NCBI GenBank assembly: GCA_046348585.1
Contig: JAXMDZ010000005.1
Span: forward strand, 102,495 to 166,494
Length of the DNA: 64,000 nucleotides
DNA from: JADZAI01 sp046348585
GTDB taxonomy: Bacteria > Pseudomonadota > Alphaproteobacteria > Micropepsales > Micropepsaceae
Direction: 5' to 3'
A program made the translations under genes and the position numbers. Shown piece by piece: positions 32,313 through 40,670 of this stretch; positions within the stretch are counted from its first letter, which is position 1; the number at the start of each line of letters is the position of its first letter. The notes below the pieces were generated by a model. It had not been told where the DNA came from. It saw nothing but the letters and a program-made list of their open reading frames with translations, and ran no database searches.

Positions 32313-33782
32313 ATGACTGAAACGCTTCTGGTGGCCGGTGCGGGTATCGCCGGCCTCAACGCGGCCCTGGCGCTCGCCCGCCCCGGCCGCGAGGTGATCG
32401 TGCTCGACCGCGACCCGCCGCCGCCCGATCTCGACCCGGACACCGCCTTCTACGAATGGGAACGCAAGGGCGTCACGCAGCTCCGCCACAGCCATGTCTT
32501 TCTCGGCCGGCTGGTCAAGCTGATCCGCGACAACCACCCCCGGCTCTGGACCGAGCTGCTGGCCTCCGGGGCGCGCGAGTTCACCTTCGCCGACGCCCTG
32601 CCGCCCGGCCTCCAGAAATCCTACGTCGCCGCGCCCGGCGACGAGGACATGTCGTTCCTGTTCAGCCGCCGCTCGACGCTGGAGCTGATCATGCGCCGCT
32701 ATGCGCAGACCCTGCCCGGCGTCCGCTTCGTGCCGAATGTCGGCATTCGCGGCATCGTCGCCGAAAGGCGCGGCGAGACCGTCGCCGTCACCGGCCTGAA
32801 GACGACCGTGGACGACACGGAGACGGTGTTCAGCGGCGATGCGGTGATCGACGCGACCGGCCGCGACACGCAGTTCCCCGACTGGCTCGCCGCCCATGGC
32901 GTCACCGTCGAGCAGCCGCCCGAGCCCGCCGGCATCCTCTATTTCACCCGCCACTACCGGCTGCGCGACGGCATGGACGAGCCGCCGCGCGACGGCACGC
33001 CCGGCGCGGGCGATCTCGGCTACATCAAGTTCGGCGTCTTCGTCGCCGACAACCGGCATTTCTCGGTGACGCTCGCGGTGCCGGAGATCGAGAGCGAACT
33101 GCGCACCGCCGTGATGAAGCCCGAGACCTTCGATGCGGTCTGCGCGGCGATCCCGGGCGCCTTCCGCTGGACCGATCCGGCGCGGGCCGAGGGCGTCACC
33201 AAGGTCTTCGGCATGGGCAATCTGAAGAGCATGTGGCGGCGCTACACGGGCGCGGGCCAGCCGGCGATCGTCGGCTTCTTCCCGATCGGCGACGCGGCGC
33301 TGCGCACCAATCCGCTCTATGGGCGCGGCTGCTCCATCGGCGCGATCCACGCGCATATGCTGGCCGGCGTGCTCGCCGACATCGCCGACCCGGCGGCCCG
33401 GCTCGCCGAGCTGGAGAAGCGCAATCTCGCGGCGATCCGGCCCTATTTCGACGTGATGGTGAAGCAGGACGCACAGGCCATCCGCCGCGCCGCCAACGAG
33501 CAGATCCCCGGCTATCAGCCGCGCTTCAAGGCGCGGGTGGTCAAGAGCCTGCTCGAGGACGCCATCGGCCCCGCCTCGCGCGGCGACCTCGCCATGATGC
33601 GGGCCATGATGCGGGCCTTCCACATGCTCGACGATCCGACCGCCTGGATCAGGAAGCCGGCGACGATCTGGAAGATCCTGCGCACCTGGGCGACGCCGAA
33701 GCGCCTCAAGGCGCATCTCTACGAGCCGTCGTTCGGGCCGCAGCGGGCCGAGATGCTGCGCCGCCTCGGCCTCGCCGCCTGA
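32313..33782 (+). CDS. FAD-dependent oxidoreductase/monooxygenase
   Basis: This 489-residue flavoprotein has a dinucleotide-binding start (LLVAGAGIAGLNAALALARPG), a second FAD motif DAVIDATGRDTQFPDWL and a third GFFPIGDAALRTNPLYGRGC. The latter two fit group A-like monooxygenases and geranylgeranyl-reductase-type proteins. The C-terminal ~150 residues are helical with no known domain. The ribosome site is weak. The substrate is unknown; the downstream epoxide hydrolase suggests oxidation followed by hydrolysis of an unsaturated compound (inference). Confidence 0.8.
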   Translation: MTETLLVAGAGIAGLNAALALARPGREVIVLDRDPPPPDLDPDTAFYEWERKGVTQLRHSHVFLGRLVKLIRDNHPRLWTELLASGAREFTFADALPPGLQKSYVAAPGDEDMSFLFSRRSTLELIMRRYAQTLPGVRFVPNVGIRGIVAERRGETVAVTGLKTTVDDTETVFSGDAVIDATGRDTQFPDWLAAHGVTVEQPPEPAGILYFTRHYRLRDGMDEPPRDGTPGAGDLGYIKFGVFVADNRHFSVTLAVPEIESELRTAVMKPETFDAVCAAIPGAFRWTDPARAEGVTKVFGMGNLKSMWRRYTGAGQPAIVGFFPIGDAALRTNPLYGRGCSIGAIHAHMLAGVLADIADPAARLAELEKRNLAAIRPYFDVMVKQDAQAIRRAANEQIPGYQPRFKARVVKSLLEDAIGPASRGDLAMMRAMMRAFHMLDDPTAWIRKPATIWKILRTWATPKRLKAHLYEPSFGPQRAEMLRRLGLAA

Positions 33783-33813
33783 TCCCGCGACAACGACCAT
33801 AAGGAAACGCCCC

Positions 33814-34779
33814 ATGAGCGCCCCGCGCCTGCCCGAGCCGCATTTCGTCCAGACCAACGGCATCCGCATGGCCGTGTACGAGCAGGGATCGGGCTTCCCG
33901 ATCGTCTTCTGCCACGGCTTTCCCGAACTCGCCTATTCGTGGCGCTACCAGCTCCCCGCCCTCGCCGCGGCCGGGTTCCGGGCGATCGCCCCGGACCAGC
34001 GCGGCTACGGCCTCACCGACGCGCCGGAGGGGGCGGAGAACTATTCCATGCGCCATCTCACCGGCGATCTGGTGGGGATGCTGGACGCGCTCGGTATCGA
34101 GAAGGCCGTCTTCTGCGGCCACGACTGGGGCGGCATGGTGGTCTGGCAGATGGCGCTGATGCATCCGGAGCGGGTCGCCGGGGTGATCGGCGTCAACACG
34201 CCGCATATGCCGCGCGCGCCGATGGACCCGATCGCCCTGATGAAGATGGCCTATGGCGAGGACATGTACATCGTCTTCTTCCAGAAGCCCGGTGTCGCCG
34301 ACGCGGCGCTCGCCGCCGACACCGCCAGGACGTTCCGCTTCTTCATGCGCAAGGGCGGCATGACGCTGGAGGAATACGACCGCCAGCCGCCCGAGGCGAA
34401 GACGCTCGCCCTCGTCGCCGCGCTGCAAAGCGACGAGGCGCTGTGGCCGGGCGAACTGGTGATGACGCAGGCGGAACTCGACGTCTTCGTCGAGACCTTC
34501 AAGCGCACCGGCTTCACCGGCGGCATCAACTGGTACCGCAATTTCACCCGCAACTGGCAGGAGAGCGAAGGCCTCGCCCAGCAGGTCGCCGTGCCCTGCC
34601 TGATGATCATGGCCGAGAACGACGTGGTGCTGCGCCCCGCCATGGCCGACGGGATGGAGGCGCTGGTCCCCGATCTGGAGAAGCACCTGGTCCGCAAGTG
34701 CGGCCACTGGACCCAGCAGGAGCACCCGGAAGAAACCAACCGCGTGATTGCCGATTGGATGCGCCGCCGTTTCGGATAG
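33814..34779 (+). CDS. alpha/beta hydrolase, epoxide hydrolase type
   Basis: This 321-residue enzyme has an oxyanion motif HGFPELAYSW, nucleophile FCGHDWGG (Asp), an acid Asp in AENDVV and catalytic His in KCGHWTQQEHPEE, all as in soluble epoxide hydrolases. The cap domain holds likely Tyr proton donors (NWYRNF). It opens epoxides to diols, or possibly dehalogenates small substrates. It is on the same strand and 31 bases after the flavoprotein. Confidence 0.88.
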   Translation: MSAPRLPEPHFVQTNGIRMAVYEQGSGFPIVFCHGFPELAYSWRYQLPALAAAGFRAIAPDQRGYGLTDAPEGAENYSMRHLTGDLVGMLDALGIEKAVFCGHDWGGMVVWQMALMHPERVAGVIGVNTPHMPRAPMDPIALMKMAYGEDMYIVFFQKPGVADAALAADTARTFRFFMRKGGMTLEEYDRQPPEAKTLALVAALQSDEALWPGELVMTQAELDVFVETFKRTGFTGGINWYRNFTRNWQESEGLAQQVAVPCLMIMAENDVVLRPAMADGMEALVPDLEKHLVRKCGHWTQQEHPEETNRVIADWMRRRFG

Positions 34780-34811
34780 GGTTCGTGCAAACGAACGTCT
34801 GGGAGGACGCG

Positions 34812-35786
34812 ATGGCGATGCAGATCACACGGCGCGGGCTGATCGCCTCCGCCGCCGCTCTGGGACTGGTCCGCCTCGCCCCGGCCGCCGCGCGGCGGCG
34901 TCTGGTGGTGGCGACCGGCGGCACCGGCGGCGTCTTCTACCCCTATGGCGGCGGCCTCGCCAAAGTGCTGAGCGAGCGCATGGCCGACACCCAGGCGACC
35001 GCCCAGGTCACCGGCGGCTCGGTCGACAACGTGATGCTGCTGGCCTCAGCCGAGGCCGATATCGGCTTCTCGACCATCGATTCCGCCTATGACGGCGTTA
35101 CCGGCGCCGCCGCCTACCAGCAGGCCGGACCGCAGGACGTGAAGGTGATCGCCCGCCTCTACGACAGCTTCCTGCATGTCGTCGCGGCGAAGGCCGGCGG
35201 CATCGCCACGATCGCCGACCTCAAGGGACGGCGCGTCTCGGTCGGCTCGGCCGGGTCCTCGACCGAGGCCATCGCCGACCGCGTCCTCGCCGCCGCCGGG
35301 CTCGACCCGATGGCCGATGTCGGGCGCGACAATCTCAGCGTCGCCGAATCGGCCGGGGCGCTGAAGGACGGCAAGATCGAAGCCTTCTTCTGGATCGGCG
35401 GCCTGCCGACCTCGGCGGTGCAGGACCTCGCCTCGTCCGGCCAGCCGGCGGTGGATTTCGTCCCCACCGGCACCGAGGCGACCGTGCTCCAGACCCGTTA
35501 TCCGGGCCTCTACACGCCGACCACGCTGCCCGAAAACACCTATGCCGGACAAAGCGCGGCGGTGGACGGGCTCGGCGTCGCCAATGTCCTGCTGATGGCG
35601 GGCGGGGCCGAGGATGGGCTGGTCGGCGACATCCTCGCGGCGATCTTCGACAATCTCGACGCCGTGCACGCCATCCACCCGGAAGCCGCCAAGCTGACGC
35701 TGGAGGGCGCGTTCCAGAAACTCGCCGTCGCCTATCACCCGGCCGCCGAGGCGTTCTACGCCTCGCGCGGCCTGAGCGCGCCGTGA
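34812..35786 (+). CDS. TAXI-family TRAP transporter solute-binding protein
   Basis: This 324-residue periplasmic protein starts with a Tat-like signal (ITRRGLIASAAALGLVRLAP). The TAXI hallmark VATGGTGGVFYPYGGGLAKVL follows, then VTGGSVDNVMLLASAEADIG and KGRRVSVGSAGSSTE. It captures a small organic anion (glutamate, oxoglutarate and similar acids are known for TAXI proteins) for the permease downstream. The start ATG 34812 is behind GGGAGGA. Confidence 0.9.
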   Translation: MAMQITRRGLIASAAALGLVRLAPAAARRRLVVATGGTGGVFYPYGGGLAKVLSERMADTQATAQVTGGSVDNVMLLASAEADIGFSTIDSAYDGVTGAAAYQQAGPQDVKVIARLYDSFLHVVAAKAGGIATIADLKGRRVSVGSAGSSTEAIADRVLAAAGLDPMADVGRDNLSVAESAGALKDGKIEAFFWIGGLPTSAVQDLASSGQPAVDFVPTGTEATVLQTRYPGLYTPTTLPENTYAGQSAAVDGLGVANVLLMAGGAEDGLVGDILAAIFDNLDAVHAIHPEAAKLTLEGAFQKLAVAYHPAAEAFYASRGLSAP

Positions 35787-35802
35787 CCGCCGCACCGGCG
35801 CG

Positions 35803-38151
35803 ATGACCGGGCATCCGACGCTCGACGCCCGGCACGACGACGAAGGCAATCCGTCGCAATTTCCCGCCGGATGGCTGGGGACGGCGTGCTTCGCGGCCTG
35901 CGCGCTGCTCGCCGCCTATGCGCTGACCTGGACGCAGGTTTCGATCAACACCGCGATCTATCGCGCCAGTTTCCTCGGCGCGGTGCTGGCGCTGCTCTTC
36001 CTGCTGATGCCGGCCATCGCCGAGAAGCCGAAACGGACGGGCGCGCTGATCGAGCACGCCGTCGCGGCGCTGGTGGCGCTCGGCCTCCTCGCCTTCGCCG
36101 CCGTCGAGGCGAAGCTCGGCGAGCGCAGCGCCACGGCCGCCGGCCTGATGGCGGCGGCGGCGCTCGGCTTCGTGCTGATGCCGCTGGGCGCGGCCTGGCC
36201 GCGCCTCGGACGGCTGCGCCTCGCCGATACGCTGTTCGCGGGCCTTGCGGTCGCGGTCGCGGTCTATCTCGCGCTCCAAATCGAAAGCTACAAGGCGCGC
36301 CCCACCCGTCCGACGCCGGAGGAACTGGCGCTCGGCGCGATCCTCATCGTGCTCGTGCTGGAGGCGGCGCGGCGCGCCGTCGGCTGGATCCTGCCGTCCA
36401 TCGCCCTCCTCTTCCTCGCCTATGCCTGGTTCGGCCCGTCGATGCCCGAGCCGTTCGACCATCGCGGCTTCTCGCTCAACCGCATCGTCGGACAGAACGC
36501 GCTGACGCTGGAGGGCATCTTCTCGACGCCGATGGACGTGGCCGCCACCTTCATCGTCCTCTTCACGATCTACGGCGCGGTGCTGGAGCGCGGCGGCGCG
36601 GGGGCGTTCTTCATCGACTGGGCCTTCGCGCTTTTCGGCCGCAAGCCCTCGCCCGCCGCGCCGGGACGGGCGATCGTCGCCGCCGGGTTCCTGCTCGGCA
36701 CGGTGTCGGGCTCCGGCGTCGCGACCACGGTGACGCTCGCCTCCATCGGCGCGCCGATGCTGAAGCGCTCCGGCTATCCGGCGCATGTGGCGGGCGGCAT
36801 GCTGGCGGCGGCCGGCATCGGCGCGACGCTCTCGCCGCCGACGCTCGGCGCGGCGGCCTTCATCATCGCGGAATATCTGAAGGTCGATTACCTCCAGGTG
36901 CTGATCTACGCAGCGATCCCGACGCTGCTCTATTATTTCGGCTGCCTGCTGATGACCGAGGCGGACGCCCGCCGCTACGACGTCCATGCGGTGCGGGCGA
37001 GCGACGCCTCGCTGCTGCATCTGACCTTCGCGCACGGCTATCACTTCCTCTCGCTGGCGGCGATCGCGGTGGCGCTGGCGATGGGCTTCACCTCGTTCAT
37101 GGCGGTCTTCTGGTCGATCGCCGTCGCCTTCGCGCTGTCGATGATCCGGGCCGACAGCCGCCTGGTGACGCCGTCCGCCTTCGCGGCGGGTCTCGCCGCC
37201 GCGCTGGCGGTCGCGGTTCTGGGACGCACGGACCTTCCGGCGGCGCTGGGGATCGAGCGCTTCGTCGATGGCCGCGCCTCAATCGCGGTCTTCTGGGGCG
37301 TCGCGGCGGCGACCCTCGTCAGCCTCGTTCAGGGGCTCGCCGCGCCCGCGGGCACGCCCGAACGCGAGGCGCGGCTGCGCATGACCGACGCGCTCGCCTC
37401 GGGCGCGCGCTCGGTGCTGGGGGTGGCGGCGACCTGCGCCTGCGCCGGGATCATCGTCTCGGTGGTGAACCTCACCGGCCTCGGCCTGACGATCTCCGGC
37501 ATGATCGTCGATCTGGGCGGCGGCGTGCGCCTCGCCGTCATCCTGCTCGCCGCTGTCGCCATGTGGGTGCTGGGCGCGGCGGTTCCGGTGACGGCGAGCT
37601 ACATCATCGCGGCGGTGATGCTGGTGCCCGCCCTCGTCAGCGTCGGCGTGCCGGAACCGGCCGCCCATATGTTCATGTTCTACTATGCGGTGCTCGCAGA
37701 CGTGTCGCCGCCGACCGCGCTCGCGCCGTTCGCGGCGGCGGCCATCGTGCGGGCCGAACCGTTCTCGACCATGCTCCAGGCGTGGAAATACACCCTGCCC
37801 GCCTTCCTGGTGCCGGTCATGTTCTGCCTGACGCCGCACGGCATCGGCCTGCTAGCGCTGGACGGCGCGGGCCTGACGGCGGCGACGGCGGCGGACTGGG
37901 GCGAGATCGCGCTCCAGACCGGCATCGCCGCGCTGGCCCTCGCCGGCTTCGCCATTGCGCTGACCGGCCACGCGGCAGGCCCGGCCTCGCCGCTGCCGCG
38001 CCTGCTGGCGGCGGCGGGCGGGCTGGCGCTGCTGTGGAACGCCGACGCCGCCTATGCGGGCGCCGGGGCGGCGCTTGTGGGCCTCGCGCTGCTGCTCCAG
38101 ATGCGCGCCCTGCGCCGCGCGGCGCTGTCATCGCCGCGCCCGCCGGACTAG
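35803..38151 (+). CDS. TRAP transporter permease, fused 4TM/12TM type
   Basis: This 782-residue membrane protein fuses the small DctQ-like and large DctM-like TRAP subunits, the normal form for TAXI systems. Conserved regions include GFLLGTVSGSGVATTVTLASIG, MLAAAGIGATLSPPTLGAAAF and FYYAVLADVSPPTALAPFAAA. A final pair of helices forms a DUF3394-like C-terminus. It uses an ion gradient to import the substrate bound by the preceding protein, which ends 16 bases upstream. Confidence 0.92.
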   Translation: MTGHPTLDARHDDEGNPSQFPAGWLGTACFAACALLAAYALTWTQVSINTAIYRASFLGAVLALLFLLMPAIAEKPKRTGALIEHAVAALVALGLLAFAAVEAKLGERSATAAGLMAAAALGFVLMPLGAAWPRLGRLRLADTLFAGLAVAVAVYLALQIESYKARPTRPTPEELALGAILIVLVLEAARRAVGWILPSIALLFLAYAWFGPSMPEPFDHRGFSLNRIVGQNALTLEGIFSTPMDVAATFIVLFTIYGAVLERGGAGAFFIDWAFALFGRKPSPAAPGRAIVAAGFLLGTVSGSGVATTVTLASIGAPMLKRSGYPAHVAGGMLAAAGIGATLSPPTLGAAAFIIAEYLKVDYLQVLIYAAIPTLLYYFGCLLMTEADARRYDVHAVRASDASLLHLTFAHGYHFLSLAAIAVALAMGFTSFMAVFWSIAVAFALSMIRADSRLVTPSAFAAGLAAALAVAVLGRTDLPAALGIERFVDGRASIAVFWGVAAATLVSLVQGLAAPAGTPEREARLRMTDALASGARSVLGVAATCACAGIIVSVVNLTGLGLTISGMIVDLGGGVRLAVILLAAVAMWVLGAAVPVTASYIIAAVMLVPALVSVGVPEPAAHMFMFYYAVLADVSPPTALAPFAAAAIVRAEPFSTMLQAWKYTLPAFLVPVMFCLTPHGIGLLALDGAGLTAATAADWGEIALQTGIAALALAGFAIALTGHAAGPASPLPRLLAAAGGLALLWNADAAYAGAGAALVGLALLLQMRALRRAALSSPRPPD

Positions 38152-38191
38152 ACTCCGCCCATTGGGGGAGTCGTCAGGGGGAGGCGGCGCA

Positions 38192-39382
38192 ATGCGCAAT
38201 TCATGGACGGCCGCGCTGGCGGCGACGCTGCTCGGCGGCTGCATGTCGGGCGGCGACTATGCCGAGCGGGCGGTGGAGCATAACCGGGCCATCGAGCAGG
38301 CCGCCGACGAGATCGTGCTGCTCAACATCGTGCGGACCCAGCACGACCGCCCGGTCGTCTATACGCAGTTCAGCGGCGTGACCGAGAGCTTCTCCAACAG
38401 CGCCGGGGTGTCGCTCAGCCTGCCCTTCGGGGCCGACGCGGGCAGCTACTACAATGCCGGCCTCAGCGCCGGGCCGAGCCAGTATGCGACGCTCTCCACC
38501 GCGCCGCTGGACGACGTGGATTACTATCAGGGCGTGATGCGGCCGGTGAAGATCGGCTTGCTCGGCTACTATCTCGACAATGGCTGGCCGGCCGATCTGC
38601 TGATGGCGCTGACCGTCGAGAAGCTCTCGATCAGCGAGGATTTCTATGCCCGCGTGGTCGCCGAAAGCGACGCGCTGTGCGCCGGGATCTCCGGCGGGGC
38701 GTGCGGCCGCATCAAGGACCCGGCGCGGCGGCGCACGCTGCCCGCGTCCGACCACGGCTATCTGGTCTTCGTCAACGACCCGCGCAATCCCGACCTCTTC
38801 GACCCCTTCCACGATCTGACGCTGCGCCTCGTCGTGCTCGGCGTCGCCATCGACGGGGCCTCGACCAGGAGCGAATTGCGCATCCCGGCGAGCGCCGGCT
38901 TCACCGCCGACGGCGACACCATCGAGAAGCTGATCTCGCTGGGGGCGGAGGTCAGGCGCGAAGGCGGCGACTACGTCGTCTCCACCTGGAACTGGACCCC
39001 GGCGCTGAAGCTGACGCGGCTCGGCCATGTCCGGGTGCGGATCGAGGGCGACGCCGGCGACCCCGCCGAGGTCGACATGACGGCGAGCCTGCGTTCGCCC
39101 GACTCGATCCTCTTCTATCTGGGCGCCTATGCCCGCGAGGGCGGGGCCGACGCCGACGTGCTGATCGGCGACGCCGTGTCCGGCCGCTTCATGTCGGTCT
39201 TCGAGATCGGCGGCTGCGCCGACGCGCTCATCGAAACCGAGTTCGAGGGCGAATGCTACGGCATCCCGCGCGGCGGCGACCACGTTTCGATCAAGGTCGT
39301 CGCCTTCCTCCATCAGGTGTTCGGGCTGAACAAGCGCGCGGTCGAACCGCCCTCGTCCGGCACGGTGCGGGTGATCGACTAG
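38192..39382 (+). CDS. conserved lipoprotein of unknown function
   Basis: This 396-residue protein has a lipoprotein signal (SWTAALAATLLGGC, Cys at about 17). The mature N-terminus carries DEIVLLNIVRTQHDRPVVY and ESFSNSAGVSLSLPFG, a pattern I associate with a family of uncharacterised outer-membrane lipoproteins. The rest is mixed, with LVVLGVAIDGAS and a C-terminal beta region. It follows the TRAP permease by 40 bases behind GGGGGAGG, but its function need not be linked. Confidence 0.7.
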   Translation: MRNSWTAALAATLLGGCMSGGDYAERAVEHNRAIEQAADEIVLLNIVRTQHDRPVVYTQFSGVTESFSNSAGVSLSLPFGADAGSYYNAGLSAGPSQYATLSTAPLDDVDYYQGVMRPVKIGLLGYYLDNGWPADLLMALTVEKLSISEDFYARVVAESDALCAGISGGACGRIKDPARRRTLPASDHGYLVFVNDPRNPDLFDPFHDLTLRLVVLGVAIDGASTRSELRIPASAGFTADGDTIEKLISLGAEVRREGGDYVVSTWNWTPALKLTRLGHVRVRIEGDAGDPAEVDMTASLRSPDSILFYLGAYAREGGADADVLIGDAVSGRFMSVFEIGGCADALIETEFEGECYGIPRGGDHVSIKVVAFLHQVFGLNKRAVEPPSSGTVRVID

Positions 39383-39430
39383 AGCATCGTCCGAAGAAGT
39401 GGAGGCCGGTTCTTCGACAAGACGATGCTC
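39382..39430. repeat. REP-like palindromic repeat (gagcatcgtc type)
   Basis: Outer arms gagcatcgtc (39382-39391) and gacgatgctc (39421-39430) are perfect reverse complements. Inside, cgaagaagtgg and ccggttcttcg continue the symmetry imperfectly. Elements with gagcatcgtcc...ccggtt...gacgatgctc are, from memory, very common in Hyphomicrobiales. It overlaps the lipoprotein stop by one base and ends 9 bases before the convergent exporter's stop. Confidence 0.75.
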
Positions 39431-39439
39431 CCTCGAAGG

Positions 39440-40660
39440 CTAGAACGGCCGGCGCTCTTTCGGCAGCGCGAGCAGGAACAGCGCCGAGGAACTGCCGCCG
39501 AGGCAGATCAGCATCACGGCGGCGAAGGCGGCGGGCGAGCCGTCGCTGACCGCCGCGACCAGCGTCGAGGCGAGCGCCCCCAGGCCATACGATCCCGTGC
39601 CCATCAGCGCCGAGGCCGAGCCCGCGCGGTGCGGGTCGATCGACAGCGCCCCGGCCATCGTGTTGCCGGTCATCACGCCGTAGGAAGCGAGCAGGCAGAA
39701 GAGCGCGCCGAGCAGCAGCGCCATGCCGCCGATGCCGGTGACGGCGGCGAAGACCAGAACCGCGCCGGAGGCGAGCGCGAACAGCGCGACGATCGCCAGC
39801 ACGTCGTCGGGCACGAAGCGGCGCAGCAGCAGCCGGTTGAACTGCGCCCCGCCCATGATGCCGAGTGCGTTGACGCCGAAATACCAGCCGAAGGCGCCGG
39901 GGCTGACGCCGTAATGCCCCATCAGCACGGCGGGCGACGAGGCGATATAGGTCAGCAGGCACGCGCCGTTGAGGCCGCCCGCCAGCAGATAGCCGATGAA
40001 GCGCGGCGTCCCCAGCAAAGCGCGATAGGCGCGGAACGGGTTTTCGGCGCGCGCCTTCGCCGCCGATTCCGCCGAGCGGCTCTCGCGCAGGAAGACGAGG
40101 ACCGAAAGCCCGACCGCGACGCCGAACGCGGCGAGCGTGCCGAAGATCGGCCGCCAGCCCGCAATGTGCAGGATCGCCGCCCCGGCGAACGGGGCGAGCA
40201 GCGGCGCGAGGCCCATCACCAGGCTGAGCAGCGAGAGGATGCGGGCGGCGTTCACATGGTCGAAACGGTCGCGCACCACGGCGCGGCCGATGACGATCCC
40301 GGCGCAGCCGCCGAGCGCCTGCGCCAGCCGCGCGGCCAGCAGCACCTCGACGCCGGTCGCCGCCATGCAGACGAGGCTGGCGGCGACATAGACGGCGATG
40401 CCGGCGAGGATCGCCGGCCGCCGGCCCCAGAGGTCCGACGCAGGGCCGTAGAGAAGCTGGCCGAAGCCCATGCCGAGGTAGAACACGGCGACCGTCGCCT
40501 GCGCCGCCGCCGGACCGGCCTTGAGGGCCGCCGCCATCTCCGGCAGGGCCGGCAGATACATGTCGATCGACATCGCCCCGAACGCCGTCATCGCCGCCAG
40601 CAGCACGACCAGACCCCAGGGGGTGGGGACGATCTGCGGCGGCGCGGCGCGCGGCGTCAT
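39440..40660 (-). CDS. Bcr/CflA-family drug efflux MFS transporter
   Basis: This is a 406-residue, 12-helix drug:H+ antiporter. Diagnostic strings are SIDMYLPALPEMAAAL in helix 1, GQLLYGPASDLWGRRP (motif A), and LGGCAGIVIGRAVVRDRF (motif in helix 4). It exports drugs such as bicyclomycin or chloramphenicol in relatives. It lies 10 bases downstream of aspS on the same strand, so it is probably cotranscribed. Confidence 0.92.
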   Translation of the reverse strand: MTPRAAPPQIVPTPWGLVVLLAAMTAFGAMSIDMYLPALPEMAAALKAGPAAAQATVAVFYLGMGFGQLLYGPASDLWGRRPAILAGIAVYVAASLVCMAATGVEVLLAARLAQALGGCAGIVIGRAVVRDRFDHVNAARILSLLSLVMGLAPLLAPFAGAAILHIAGWRPIFGTLAAFGVAVGLSVLVFLRESRSAESAAKARAENPFRAYRALLGTPRFIGYLLAGGLNGACLLTYIASSPAVLMGHYGVSPGAFGWYFGVNALGIMGGAQFNRLLLRRFVPDDVLAIVALFALASGAVLVFAAVTGIGGMALLLGALFCLLASYGVMTGNTMAGALSIDPHRAGSASALMGTGSYGLGALASTLVAAVSDGSPAAFAAVMLICLGGSSSALFLLALPKERRPF

Positions 40661-40670
40661 GGGCCTCCCG

